A stretch of DNA of 64,000 bases from Leptoclinus maculatus. Taxonomy: Eukaryota; Chordata; Actinopteri; Perciformes; Stichaeidae. The DNA lies in the NCBI GenBank assembly GCA_032191485.1, contig JAVDOI010000007.1, positions 2,398,463 to 2,462,462 of the forward strand, read 5' to 3'. Both the position numbers and the translations under genes were made by a program. The notes under the pieces are model-generated. The model ran no database searches. It saw only the letters and a program-made list of their open reading frames with translations, and was not told the DNA's origin. Below, one piece after another: positions 1 through 12,666 of the stretch; position 1 is the first letter of the stretch; every line of letters starts with the position of its first letter.

Positions 1-1264
1 TTAAAAAACTTTGGACCGGCAAGTACAGACAGAATCACGAACTAACGCATTGTGGTTTTTCGGGGGTTTGGTGACATTAAAAAACGCAGCCTCATCCTGA
101 TCTTTTGAGAGGCAGTTCTCATTCTAATGACAGTAGCTCCATTTTGGCGAATTGTTTTGTGGGCTTTGAGCAGACAGTCACATGGGCTATCAATAGAGAA
201 AAGGCCAAGTGTCTGACCTCTCTCTCATTCTGCCAATTCCCTTAAAAAACAAAGAAAAGCCATTTAACAGAAAGTGAAAGAACTGGAACAAGTCCATTCC
301 TCTATGAAGTAGCTGTCCAGATGCCAGACAGTTGGCATGAAAGAGTTTAGAATGCCAGTAATTCATTAAATGCCAAATAATCTGTTCCATTAAGGCATTA
401 AAGCACTGGTCCCTGTTGCTTGCATGTCTCTTGTCACTACTAAGACAGTCTGGGTATCGGTGATGTTTTTGTTTCAGTCATATTTGAGTGCCCTTGGGTT
501 GCCCCACACCCAGTATCACCTAACTTATAGTCTACACCTACCTTCACTATGCGGTGGTTCGGCTTCTTTTTTTAACCGTATGATGACGCCATGCAGGACT
601 TCCCGAATTTCCTCTCCAGCAGAAACCGGTAGAGGCTCGTTAATGCCAAACCACAGAGGTTCAGCACTGGACAGCTCCCCTGAGAGTGTCTGCTGCTGAT
701 GCTGCTGCATACAAAGTAACCGTGGAGGACAGCTGATGAAATGCTTACGTGGGCGCGTAGTGGTTGCCATGGTTACCCTGGCTTCGCATTTGTCCAGCTC
801 TCCTTTGCGACCGAGTAAACCCCGAGTGTTCCTTGGATTTCCAATTGGGATAGGGATTCGCTGGGGTTTCTTTCATTGTTAGTCGTGCCCTTTACGTTGC
901 GTTTGAATTCCAGAACATTCTGCTCAACGCAACAACAGTCCCCATGTGAAAATGGCTCATGTATTGGGCCATTTATCCGTTACTCTCACTCTTGTTTTCT
1001 TCTCAGTGTGAAGTATGGATTCCTCCGCAGTCTGGGCATTTTCAAGTGTTTCTCTGAAAATGATTGTTGCACAGTGAGAACCCGGGGTCTGGGCTTCAGG
1101 ACGAGGAGTGAATACAAAGCCGCTGTTCATCCACAAATGAACAAATACACCTTTTGAAACTTGAGAATATACCGGCAGAGACTTGCAAACCTTTGCATTT
1201 TTCAGGAGTTTTGTTAAGTTTAGTGCCATTCAGGTTTAAAATGTATTGAGAGGAATGTCTTTAT
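1..1264. other. Intron 1 sequence, nothing recognised
   Basis: Unique-looking intron sequence. The ORFs here are short and have no recognisable domain or codon pattern. I see no splice-flanked exon. Confidence 0.5.
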
Positions 1265-1762
1265 GCTGAGTTCACACTACACGACTCAAGTTCTGGTTTC
1301 CCGCACGTGGAAGGTTTTTTGGAGGACAAAAGCCCCAGATCAGTGGGGTATCGCCGTAATAATAACTTTATTTATATAGCACCTTTAAAAACAGAGTTTA
1401 CAAAGTGCTTTGACACACAAAGCAGCAAAAGCAAGGCAATAATAACAATAACAGAAAGCTCAGTGAGACTGTTGCAGGCTAAATATCCAGACCTGTCGAC
1501 AGCCAATTAGATAAATACGAAGGACATTTTGTGAACACGTGTGACAACATCGACAAGCATGTCTAAGGGCGTGGTAAACGTCACTCACCGTGTCATCTAG
1601 ACAAAGCGTAGTTTTGAGACCGGACATACTCCTCTGAGACTCCTCTTGGTGTAACATCTTGTAGTGTGTGACCCCCATGTTGCCGGTCAGTCATGTCATT
1701 TAAAACCACAAGGACTTTAAGACTTCCGATTACAAAAACAGCTTGTTGTGTAGTGTAAATCA
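1265..1762. mobile_element. MITE candidate with short terminal inverted repeats
   Basis: The left end (GAGTTCACACTACACGAC) and the right end (GTTGTGTAGTGTAAATC) are imperfect inverted copies about 17 bp long. The interior has no transposase. It contains at about 1358-1420 a segment (TTTATTTATATAGCACCTTT followed by a sequence resembling AAGTGCTTTGACA) that I know as a common motif in fish repeats. Neither boundary nor target-site duplication is certain. Confidence 0.4.
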
Positions 1763-4007
1763 GTGTGGGTGATCGTACCTTTTTTGTGTTTCTTTTCTCT
1801 TTTAAATAAGATTGACTAATAAGGAGGGGGGGGGGGTCAGATTATCTGACTGTGTTCCAGATCTCTGCAAGTAACTTGATCAGTCCAGTGTAATCGTAGC
1901 CAATACAATCGAATGACACTCACAAAATTAAGATCCAAGTTGTGTGCATTTCCTTTTGGTACACACAATAAGTTGAAATATTATAACTTTATATTTGCGC
2001 CACCGCACAATAAAAACAACATATAATCCCTGTCATTTTGCAGGCTCGTCCAGGCGAGCACAACATCTGGCGTAGTGTCTTAATGCATTTTTTTTATTCC
2101 TCGAATCACAAATCAGTTAGCCGTAGCATCACTGTGCACACGGGCCTCTTTGTCCTGACTTATTGTTGAGGTATTGTCTTTCTTACATTGATGACTTATA
2201 TTGTGTTTACTGATTACGAATAGAATACTTCTCTGCGTTGCATACTGTGATCAACTAGCTTTGTCATTTCTTTTACATCCGAAGCTTCTATTGAGGTTTT
2301 CGAATGAAGCTTCATCATATTTTATGATGGCCGCACCCTAAAACAAATCAGGAAAAGATTTTCTGTAATTGTGGTTGTATGAATCTAATCTGTTAGATTG
2401 CTGCTAGTAAATACAGTCGCGTGCAAATAATTTTTTTTAAATGCTAATAAACCAACAAATATGAATTGAAGCAGAATATATATTTTTTTTCATCCTCATC
2501 AAAGCGTTCAGTTAGCCCTCACTCACTCCGTAGAATGTTCTGTAACAGTACATATTGTGTTTCTAGTAGCATTTGAACCTGCTGGTGTGCCAACAGTCCA
2601 TCATTTGTGCAAGTATTCAGTGTCTTTTGGACGGAAACCAGTTAACTCCCACTTAGAGAAAGAGACAGACAGAGTTAGTGTCGCTCCAGAGAGAGAACAG
2701 ATGAAATCACACAGCTGCACTGCAGAGATTCTTCTGTCCTCATTCTTTCTCTCTCTCTTCCTCTCTCTCTCTGTCCGTCTTACACAGACATTTCCCCAAG
2801 CTTTGTCATGTGTGGGAATGCCCCGCAGGATCATCTAACCTCCACACTGATACACTGCTAAAGGAATACATCCTGTATGTGTGTTTTTGAGTGAGTATTC
2901 TGGCCAGTCCTCAACTCTACAAAGGCCTGTCTGAGGGTTCAGACCTGGTTTTGAGGTTCAGGTTCAAATGCGGTTTTGTGGTAAGGGTTGGGGTTATTTA
3001 CTTGTGATGGTTAAGGCTAAGGCAAGGAGCTAAGCAATGCGTTATGTCAATGAGTATCCTGACTAAGGACTACACGAGAACCGATATTACGTAGGTGCAG
3101 TAAATTCATTATCTCCATTTCTTCCCTAGATAATGCTACATTGTGAACAACAAACCTGTTAACATTAGCTATTAGCAGCCTGAGGGCAGCACAGCCTTGC
3201 TTGGCTAAATAACGGAGCTAACAGCTAACGTTAACGGAGTTTGCATTGAGTTACATTATGACATTTTAAAGCTCTATTCAGTGATAATGTGTACTGGGCG
3301 AAGGTACATTATTACTTTGTAGTTTTTGGTGAGAACCCTGGAAAAATGCAGTGGTTTGAAGGATATTAGGGAGCGAATGATGACCAGTTTAACTTCCTAA
3401 CACTCGCTCAGCTAAGTGTTTAAGATAAAGATGAGATAAGATAAAGAGGTTTTTATTGTCATTGTAGTGATACAACGACATTTTGTTATTTTTGTTTTTA
3501 ACTGAAATTGAATTGGATAATTGTGTAATTTAGCTGGTACTGGTATCGTGGCATCACTAATCCTCACAAAAATAGAAGTACAGTGTGTGTGTGTGTGTGT
3601 GATTGGAGCATTAGAGGAATACAGTTGTTCTTTGAGAGAATATAAAAGAGGAAAGATTTGCCTCCAAACCATTCTCCTCCCAACTCACCCACTTTGTTTT
3701 ATAATTCAAAGCTTTTTTAATTATTAATTTAGATGGTGCTTCAAGCAATCAACCTCCTTTTGTTTTAAATATTTTCCCATTTCCCTCTCCCAAAAATGGA
3801 AACATAAGATATGTTTTCAAACACTGATAACTGCAAAAGTACATCTCGAGATGGCCAAGTGTGTTTGCTGCCAATCGCATCATATGCATAATGTGCAGTG
3901 CTTACGAAAGCCCAGAACATAGTGTCTCTCCACATGAAAGCATGGCGGGATGAAAAGACACTCCCTGCTGTATAACTTCATTTCAAGGAAAGGTGGAGGG
4001 ATGGAGA
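1763..4007. other. Intron 1 sequence, no gene
   Basis: Contains a G run at about 1824-1836, a CT-rich patch at 2745-2775 and a short GT repeat at 3583-3601. Otherwise I see no coding or repeat structure that I can name. Confidence 0.5.
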
Positions 4008-4049
4008 ACAAGGAAAGACGACGAAATTCTTTTCGTCGTCTTTCCTTGT
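4008..4049. repeat. Perfect 19-bp hairpin with 4-base loop
   Basis: The left arm ACAAGGAAAGACGACGAAA (4008-4026) is followed by the loop TTCT and an exact reverse complement (4031-4049). The stem does not extend beyond 19 bp, which is short for a microRNA precursor. It may be the centre of a palindromic MITE whose outer part has decayed. Confidence 0.7.
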
Positions 4050-4744
4050 CAAAATTCCATAGGAAACCTTCCGTCCATGTGTGCTTTGAGACTTTTGGAT
4101 GGCTTGGATCCCTTTTTGTCCAGAGACCTTTGTCCTTTGGGTAGTTTGGATTGTACGTTGTAGATCCAATCGCTAGGTTCATTAGCAATAAAGCTGTTGC
4201 TATATAAAATCAGATTGAGAAGTATAAATTAGATAGAAAAGTTACTTTTTTGTGAGATGCTTTCTTATGTTTTTTTCTGTACAAATGGAGAAGCAGGCAC
4301 ATCCTTGAAGGATGGTAATGAATCTGTCACCAGATCAAATTTACGTCAACTCTAGTGGCGTCAAGCTCAACAGATGAGTACACATTCTATGAACTGTTAC
4401 AAATTAGGCCAGTGACCCTCCTGACCATCATTAACACTTCTCTAACCTCATTAACTCAAAGTGTGTGTCTCAACTGTGTTTCTACCACCATCGTGTGAAT
4501 TACACATACAAACACAGACACACATGAAGTTTGTTAGATGATCTTGCATATGAGGCAATAACATTTCATGATTTTATTTAATTATTGGAAGCAGATGAGT
4601 ACACATTCTTCCAACTGTCTAAAATTAGACCTCCATCATTGGCACCTCTCTCATTTCATTAGTGTGTTTGAGGTTTGCTGTGAAATATTTTGGCATTCAC
4701 GTACAAAGACTATTCCCAATCAGTCCAGTTCAGTTGGTCACACA

Positions 4745-5160
4745 TTTTTTGCAAAAGTTACGGAGAGTACCCGGTACTGTTTTTGGTACCACCTCGGTCA
4801 AGGTTCCAAGCGAGCTGAGCCAATACTAGAAGGTCGAGATGAAACTCTGCAGACCACTGATTGGTCGGAGAAAAATGGTCTCTAGCGCGACTCGGGACAT
4901 CTTGTGCAAACCCCCGATTTTAAGTAGCAGAGCTCGTCAATAGCAATGTCTTTAATCACTTGAATCTCTTTTTTTTTAAATGTCACCCCGCCAAACTACG
5001 CCGTACAACTGACATGACCCTCTGTCTGTTTGCCGATGAAACTGCAGTTTACGGTCAGGGATCCCGCTTACACCAAGGTGGAAAACAAATAGAGAAAAAG
5101 ACCTGGTACCAGGAAAGTGAGTCGAGTTGAGTAGAGCTGTTCCATGCAGTGGAAACATAC
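4745..5160. mobile_element. Probable MITE-like repeat (GGTACC-rich ends)
   Basis: The left side has GGTACTGTTTTTGGTACCAC and the right side ACCTGGTACCAGGAAAGTGA, with a middle containing a segment (ACCACTGATTGGTCGGAGA) that I recognise as recurring in fish genomes. No transposase. The boundaries are approximate and the superfamily is not assigned. Confidence 0.35.
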
Positions 5161-6480
5161 CTATAGATTCTGCATAACATCTAACACATATATAAAAAAA
5201 CAACAACATGCAGAATACCGATCGATAACGGACCATTCTGGTGTATGTGGTTAATCGGTAGCATGTCGGGTAATGAAGCAAAGAACAGTGGACAGCGGTG
5301 TGTAATGACACTGCACTCTGAGTGACACTTCTCAAATCAGGGGGCAGGCCTTCGGATGTCTTCAGGGATTTAATGACCTGACGTAGAATCGTTTTACACA
5401 GTGTAAAGCAGCTGTGGACGACACATACCGAAGAAGAAAGAGAATCACTCATATTCCTCTCTAGATGAAATGCAGACGTTCCTGCCTTGACCACATTGAA
5501 CATCAAGGCAGAGAGTCGAGCGTGAACGTCTTATCCTTCAGTGAGGTCTTTATCGGAGCCAATGGGCTTTTTACGAGTTGTGTAAAAAGCGAAAAGTGGG
5601 CAGTCGGACAAGGTCGGACAGTTGATTCACTGAGAGTTTCAAAGTCGGGAAAATACAAACGGTGGCAGCGCTGCTTGTTCTGGTTGTTGCATCGCCCAAA
5701 AAATAGGAAGACACCCTCATGTAACTAATATAAAGAATCAGAATTAGGAGAGTGATTCGGGGGACAGATACCATCTAATTGACTGCACTTCCCCTCTTTG
5801 TCACTGTCGCTCTCTCTGTGCCGTAGAATCATGGAACATTAAAGCAGAGACTGCAGTCCATTTCACACCGACTTCATCTAGCGTCTGTCCCAGGACTACA
5901 CTAACTTGTCTCGACTCATCACTGCTTATCTCTCTTGGTATTTCTCACCTTCTCAATCCTTCCCCATACCACTGGCTCAAATCCTGCAGCGAAGTGAAAG
6001 ATCTTTGTCTGAAGCTTGAGAGACTAGCACATTACATATACCTTCTTACATGACATGGATAGCACTTGTACTGTAGGTGTCTAAAGAGACATTTTGAAGC
6101 TTGGATTTGGGTTATTGCCTACTTCTCTTCCTAGCATGTATGGTTCTAAAGCTAAAGCAGAGAATGCTAATTTAAGTAAACACAGACCCAAGTTGTTGCC
6201 GAGCAGTTCAGTTCAGTGGAAACAGTGGAAGCTAGCTCACTGGCTGTTTCTTTCTTTCAATATTGATCAAAGGACGAGGGGATCAACATACCTCATGTTG
6301 CACTTAAACTCAACATAATTGAATATTCTTGAATGTTTTATTTTTATTTATTTATTTAATTTTGTTTCAAATTGGACATCTTCAATATCTTTGTTTTTAT
6401 GTAAGACTATAGCCCAAAGTTCTTTGCTTTAAGTGTTCTTGAAGTTCTTTAATTAATAAATGGAAAGCAAAGTTATATTT
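5161..6480. other. Intron 1 sequence, nothing recognised
   Basis: The longest ORF over this stretch and the preceding repeat (4976-5506, minus) has no recognisable domain and crosses the repeat boundary. I treat it as chance. Confidence 0.5.
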
Positions 6481-6481
6481 G

Positions 6482-6583
6482 TCTCCTCCCCTTTTCTTTG
6501 TTGATCCGAAAAATGATCCGAACCGTGACTCAAGAACCGTGATCCGAACCGAACCGTGAGGTTTGTGATCCGTTGCACCCCTA
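6482..6583 (-). mobile_element. Terminal fragment of a hAT element
   Basis: Read on the minus strand it begins TAGGGGTGCAACGGATCAC, followed by several copies of ACGGTTCGGATC. This is the terminal layout of fish hAT elements, like the full element at 59004-60333. The partner end was not found to the left, so the copy is truncated. Confidence 0.55.
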
Positions 6584-7198
6584 GTCACTTGTTAGTAACC
6601 GCCTTTTTTAAGACACGTAAAAGCAACATAAGTCAGGGCCATCTCCTGATGTGCTAAATATTGTAAAACAAAACATTAAAGTCTCTTATGCTTGCGTTAA
6701 ACACTGACATTATTTCGGACACCTAAACTTTGAGACGAGGGAACGAGGAAAGCAAAAACGAATTTCCTGGTTTTAGGATTCATTCCTTCAGCACTCTAAA
6801 TGGTGCCCACATAAGCATTGATACAGTTCCAATATAACACGTTTCACCTGAGGCTAGCAGCTATGTAAATAACAGCAAATCGGGGCTTGCGTCAGGCCGA
6901 TAGATCTGTGTTGTTAGGGTAAAAGGAGGCTCTCATAACGTTTCCATCTGTCCGTTCCACTCTTAGTACTGGTGTCACACACTCGCGCGTCAAAGACAAT
7001 TTAATACTTAAACATGCGGTCTGTTTCCATGTCAGCATGTCCTCAATGTTAGAGCTGAAGCGGTCCCGCGTACCAGCACCACCCTCCCCCCCTCTTCCTC
7101 CCACACACAAACATTTGTTGGTCTCTTAAGTAAATTGAGCTTCATGAATGTTTAATGTATTTGAAACCAAACACAGCAATCGATTCAACCCGAGCACC

Positions 7199-7200
<2 letters not shown>

Positions 7201-7259
<59 letters not shown>
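7201..7259. repeat. (AC)29 microsatellite
   Basis: Uninterrupted AC dinucleotide repeat of about 58 bp, followed within 100 bp by CT-rich and, at 7505-7580, GA-rich patches. Confidence 0.95.
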
Positions 7260-7260
<1 letters not shown>

Positions 7261-7889
7261 CAGGGAAACACAGGTGCAATCACAACGCATTCTCTCACCT
7301 CCCCCTTTGTTTCTTCTTCAACCTTTCTCTCTCTCTCTCTCCCTCTTCCTCCGCCCGCCTTCTCTTTCTGTTCCCGCCGAGTGTCTGGCTGAATGTAAAT
7401 AGCGTGTGATAGCTGAAGATGTTGGAAGCAGCTAGTTGGCCCCAAGGGGGCCTTTTCTTTCTTTTAATGACAGGATGGCTTTCAGAAGGCGTGAATACAT
7501 TAGTGGAGAGAGAGAGAGAGAGAGAGCGAGAGGTGGAGGGGAGGCGGTAGAGAGACACAGACAGACAGAGAGAGAGAGACAAAAGCAATGAAGGATTTGT
7601 GAAGGACACATGCAGAACATACACATACATCTAGAAAGAAGCAGTACCAGCAGGTGATGCGTAGAGTAGCGGTACCTTATAGCTTCTACTTGTACTCTAC
7701 ACATATTATATGAAGGACCCATGAATTAGACACATGGGGAAGCTCTATTTTCACATTGCAGATGACACAGTTTTAATGTCATTTTCCTGAAGCGCAATCT
7801 CATTTCTTTGGCATCTGCACCCGTTTGGTCGTTTTCATCTGTGCCGAGATGGAAGGGCGGCGTGGTGCAATATAAGGCACGAAATTACA

Positions 7890-8190
7890 CTTTCTGCTCA
7901 GACCTAGCGCGACGTACCAGATGGTTTGTGTTACGCAGAACCATCTGAGAAGACATCGTTGGAAACTGTTTTTAAAAGTTCAGGAACTTTCAAAAAATAC
8001 ATGATTGGTTGGAAGGTGATTGGTTGAACTATCTGTCAATCAAACTCTTGCCAAAGCCAGTCGGGAGAAAAGAGAAAACATCTTTTACCTTCGATAAAAG
8101 CCTTCAGTGTTCTTCTTTTCAGTCGCCACCTGAGCCACGCCCTTAGCTGCCAGTAGCCTAATTGGTTTAAACCAATGAAAAATAAATGAA
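7890..8190 (-). pseudogene. Repeat carrying a RecQ-like helicase fragment, copy 1
   Basis: On the minus strand, 8072-8041 encodes SPTGFGKSL, a Walker A (P-loop) motif of superfamily-2, RecQ-like type. The segment matches the copy in intron 4 (62255-62575) in the same order: AAGAA-rich lead, P-loop, CAACCAATCACC-type stretch, then a terminal inverted pair (CCAGATGGTT ... AACCATCTG). No open frame of useful length remains, so it is a dead fragment. Further out (8160-8230) it has GGTTTAAACCAAT, also present in the other copy. The host element type is uncertain. Confidence 0.5.
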
Positions 8191-8279
8191 ATCACAACAC
8201 ACCTTTTCATTGGTTTCATTGGCCATTGAAACATCAGTTTCATTGACAGTCTGATCAGAGCCAGTGGCTATGTGTAATT

Positions 8280-9290
8280 TACAGAAGCGGTAACTTCTTT
8301 ATTCATTTAAGTCTCTCGTCACAACGTCAGGATCAGGATCTAACAGCTAGTGATAACACATCTCCAGCCATAACTAGCCGCTACTCTGTGCACAGTGGGT
8401 TTGCTCACGTTTGTTGTTTTGGACGGTGTGAGTTTGGCCTTTTAGCTCCAGTACGTCCTCCAGTAATGGATCCCAAGGTATTTACATGCTAGATTGAATA
8501 TATAATCCCACCAGTGCGTTTTGGGCCTTCCCCCAGTTGGACATGCGTGGAACTCTTCCAACAGTAGGCATTCAGGAGGCATTCTTAAGATGACCCCAGC
8601 CTCAGACATGACAGTAAACATCATTTTGATTGTTTTTTGAACAGTTTGCTAAGATCTTCAGGACTTTTTGTAATTACTAAGTCAATGCCACAATGATGAA
8701 TCTGACTTGCAAGCTTTTCATTTGACCGATGTGATGAGATGGCTGTCCAAGCAGTGATATCCTCTAATTCTCTTTGTGTGACAGAAACGCTTCAGGTTGG
8801 TGTTTTAGTTGCAGGTTTTTCTGAAATAATGTTGGTATGAAACTTCAATCCACCTGCAAGCTTTTCTCTTGGTTGTTCTATTTTTTGTCTTCTCTCAGCC
8901 AGCATCATTGCTTTCCCCTCTCTTCACCTTCATCTCTCTGACTCTTACGCTTTGGAGGCAGAGTGCGTAGGAGGCTGCTGTAGTGTTGCAGTTCCTTCTC
9001 GTCCTGGCAGGCAAACATTGATGGTTTGTGTGTGGGTGAGGGGGTCGGACTCGTCACACAGTGCCAAGATCAGGAAGGAAAAGGGGTGGGTGTGTTAAGG
9101 ACAGGGGCAGTGTTGGGCATCAAAAGCCACTTCTGGGCTTGAACTTCTTCCATACAAGAACTGGGGATTCGCTGAGAGTTTTCCAGTGAAATGTAACCAG
9201 TGCGCGACAAATAGTCTATAACATGACAAAGCTTTTTCTTCAGCATGGTTTAATTATGGAGTAGTGTTTATGTCTCCAGTCATGGGCATA
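8280..9290. other. Intron 1 sequence, nothing recognised
   Basis: No ORF with a recognisable domain and no clear repeat. It lies between the helicase-fragment repeat and the LINE. Confidence 0.45.
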
Positions 9291-11310
9291 ATACCCCAGA
9301 AACAGGTTATAGGTAGACAACCAGGGGGCTCCCTGGAGAGGGCCAACGACCTAAACTCTTTTTTCAATAGGTTTAGCTCAGAGCCCTCATCTGTGTCCTC
9401 CACACACCACACCTCCCAAACACCTCCCCCACCTCCCCCTCTGTCCCCCCTGGTGAGCTGCATGGACTCAGAGCCCTCCACTTCAAAGGGCTCTTCCACC
9501 ACTGACACCATGACCACCCTCCCCCCCTCTCTGTGACGACTGGCCAGGTGAGAAGACAGCTGGAGAGACTCCACCAAGGCAAGGCTGCGGGACCTGATGG
9601 CATCAGCCCCAGGGTCCTGAAGACCTGCGCCACCCAGCTGTCGGAGGTCCTGCAACACCTCTACAACCTGAGCCTGAAGCAGGAGAAAGTCCCGGTGCTG
9701 TGGAAGACGTCGTGCCTGGTTCCTGTACCAAAAAAGACGACACCATCTGGCCTCAACGACTACCGACCAGTTGCCCTCACATCTCATGTGATGAAGGTGC
9801 TGGAGAGGCTGGTCTTGGCCCACCTCCGACCGCAGGTGAGATCCTCACTGGACCCTCTGCAATTTGCATACCAGCCCCGTGTGGGGGTGGACGATGCCAT
9901 CATCTACCTGCTGCAGCGAGCTCAGTCGCACCTGGATGGACCCGGTGGCTCTGTGAGAATAACTTTCTTTGACTTCTCCAGTGCATTCGACACCATCCAA
10001 CCACTGCTGCTGAGTGAGAAGCTGCGGGTGGTGGGGGTTAATGCGTCCACCGTCTCCTCGATCACTGACTGTCTGATGTGGTGGTCAGTGATACTGGAGC
10101 CCCACAGGGGACTGTTCTGTCTCCCTTCCTGTTCACCCTATACACCACTGACTTCCAGTACAACTCAGGGTCATGCCATCTGCAGAAGTTCTCTGATGGT
10201 CGGGTGTATAAGGGACGGACGGGAGGAGGAGTACAGGGCAGTAGTGGATGACTTTATAGAGTGGGCCGGTAGAAATCACCTGCTGCTGAACGTGGCCAAG
10301 ACCAGAGAGATGGTGGTCGACTTCAGGAGGAAGACGACGGCTCCACAACCACTGAGAGTTCTGGGAGAGGATGTGGACATGGTGGAGGAGTACAAGTACC
10401 TGGGTGTCACCATCGACAACAGACTTAACTGGAAGGCCAACATCAACGCTGTGTACAAGAAGGGGATGAGTCGACTCTTTTTCTTGAGGAAACTTCGATC
10501 CTTCGACGTTTGCAGCAAGATGTTGGAGATGTTCTACCAGTCTGTTGTGGCCAGTGCACTTCACTTCTCCGTAGTCTGCTGGGGGAGCAGCATTGGAGCC
10601 GGAGACACCAACAGACTTAACAAACTAGTTAAGAAGGCCGGCTCCATCATTGGCTGCAAATAAGACAATCTGGAACAGGTGGTGGAGAGGAGGACACTGA
10701 AGAAACTATTATCCATATTGGATAACCAGGACCACCCTCTCCACCACCTACTGCAGGGACAGAGGAGCACTTTCTCCAACAGACTGATCCAGCTCCACTG
10801 TCACAAGGAAAGATACAGGAGGACATTCCTGCCCTCTGCAATAACACTTTATAACAAATCACCTCTGGCCAGATCATCATCCTTTAAATGACTACAACAC
10901 TTGCTTGCTGTTGTTGGTGATCCTGCACTACTGTTCAGTTTGTTTTAGTTTACCTAGTTAATTTTATACCATGATCCTGCACTACTGTTTAGTTTATTTA
11001 GTCTTACCTAGTTGTTCATTTAATACCATGATCCTTGCACTACTGTTCAGCTTGTTTAGTTTACCTAGTTGTTAATTTGATACCATTCCAATTCATTGTA
11101 TATACTGTGCATTTTTATTTTATTCTATTTTATCTCATTTTTTATTCTATTTCTTCAATTCAATATCTGCTCTGTTATTTTATTGTACTGTATATATTGT
11201 GCATTTCCATACTTCATATTTTATTCTACTCTGTAACTTGCTGCTGCTACAAACAAATTTCCCCCTGGGGATAAATAAAGTTTATATCTATCTATCTATC
11301 TATCTATACT
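9290..11310 (+). mobile_element. Rex1/L2-like non-LTR retrotransposon (LINE), 5'-truncated and dead
   Basis: This is a 5'-truncated LINE copy. It starts within the linker before the reverse transcriptase (ERANDLNSFFNRFSSEPSS) and has the RT core, a C-terminal part, a 3' UTR and a tail of TATC repeats after CCCCTGGGGATAAATAAAG. The 3' UTR holds three diverged tandem copies of about 55-57 bp starting TGATCCTGCACTACTGTT (10918-11087). The endonuclease is missing. The clade within the CR1/L2 group is my inference from the RT wording and the short-repeat tail. Confidence 0.85.
9533..10663 (+). pseudogene. LINE reverse transcriptase, catalytic centre destroyed
   Basis: The 376-residue frame has clear RT landmarks: AAGPDGISPRVLK, the PVPKK...LNDYRPVALTS fingers, LDPLQFAY, and motif A ITFFDFSSAFDTI. 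After ITDCL the frame shifts. The nucleotides of motif B (GAPQGTVLSP) are still visible out of frame near 10098-10130, but the stretch before it is deleted, and the [F/S]DD motif C is reduced to FSDG by a second lesion near 10190. The frame then returns as GCIRDGREEEYRAVVDDF and runs to the thumb (YKYLGVTIDNRLNWKANI). The enzyme would copy the element's RNA at a nicked target, but this copy cannot be active. Remaining C-terminal coding sequence continues at 10679-10891 after a stop. Confidence 0.85.
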
Positions 11311-12658
11311 GGTGCATCCGGCTCAAGTAAAAAGCAATATAGGGGATATCCATAATTTGGTTTAATAATTGTCACCAAAAAGAAATTAATAACGTGGCTG
11401 TTCTCATGTTGCGTCAAAAAACCTGTAAAAAAACCAGCCGTACCGCTTTCATCCTTTTATCCAAGGTGCTTTAGAGGTTCCACTACTGTCACGCTTGCCA
11501 TTAACGAAAACCTGCCCACTGCGATGGCGATGATTATGAAGTTGTGGTAATTTAGCAGTTCACTGACTGACTAATAAAAGATGTTTCGATGTCCTTTTAC
11601 GGGAAGTGGGAAGCGGGTAAAATAGTCGTTGGGACAGATCGTATGACTCTTGGTAGCTCTGCACTAAAATGAACTTTTCCAAATTTATCGTAGACTAATA
11701 TTTACGGAAGAAAGGAACAATATCTGCCGCCTGCGATTGATTGCTCCTCGTCACATGACATGCGGTGCGTGTTGTCGAGTTCCAAAAGTTGAACTATTGT
11801 CTCGGGCCGCAGCGGCCACGCCGTGAAAAATAGTCTCTTGGGAACAACGGCCTAATCTTAAGGTCAAACATGGTTTTATGTCAGAATCTGTGACATTTAT
11901 TTGAATCAAAACTTATCTTTAGAAAACCGTTTGTATTCATTCTATTGACGTGTTATTTCCAACATGTCTTTTATAATATTATTAGTATTGTTGTTATTTT
12001 TATCTTATATTGTTGGGTATTTTGTTCTTTCCGTATTATTTTAATAGTTGGATTTTATTTGCCTCAACAACATAAGCCACTTTGTAACTCCTTCTGAAAA
12101 GTGTATAAATAAAGTTTAATATTATTCATTATTATTCATGGTTTATTCAGTGGAGGGGAGTTTTAGTATTTTACTGCTCTGGGACATTTCCAGGCATAAA
12201 TTTATACACGTTTGCACTCCAGTTCCTTTTTTTCTGGAATGTTTTCAAGCAATCGGGTTCATTTGAAATACAAGGTTTATAATGATGGATGTTTCTTTTC
12301 ATTCAAGCATTGCAAGTGGCTGTTTTTGCCCTGCTGTACTCGAATACAAGGGGTTTCTGTTTAACTTCACAAAGGCTGGGGTGGATAGCCTATGACTGTA
12401 ATATAATAAGAACAATCTTCAAATGTATCTGCTTAGCAAAACCAGCAAGCTTCTGGTGAATCAAACATGATAATGTCATCTTAGAAATGTGTCTGAGCAT
12501 CCTGTCTTGTCAGAATAAATCTAGCAAACGTTTTTATTTGAGCTGTTCTTTGTTCTTTGTGGTAATTCTTTTGACGAGGTGCCTTGTTTGATTGATAGTT
12601 GGTAGTTTCAGGACTGGTTTGAGCTCAGAGATCATTAAGAAAGAGAATGTTTGTTGGG
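11311..12658. other. Intron 1 sequence; possible LINE 3' remnant
   Basis: At about 12060-12145 the sequence GTATAAATAAAGTTTAATATT followed by ATT repeats resembles a LINE 3' end. The rest shows nothing I can name. Confidence 0.35.
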
Positions 12659-12666
12659 GTACAATG

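Noticed and set aside
4008..4049. MicroRNA precursor
   Set aside because: Stem of only 19 bp with a 4-base loop and no extended pairing.
4976..5506. 176-residue minus-strand ORF
   Set aside because: No recognisable domain, no splice context, and it runs through repeat-like sequence.
9254..9823. 189-residue minus-strand ORF
   Set aside because: Antisense shadow of the LINE reverse transcriptase, which has clear RT motifs on the + strand.
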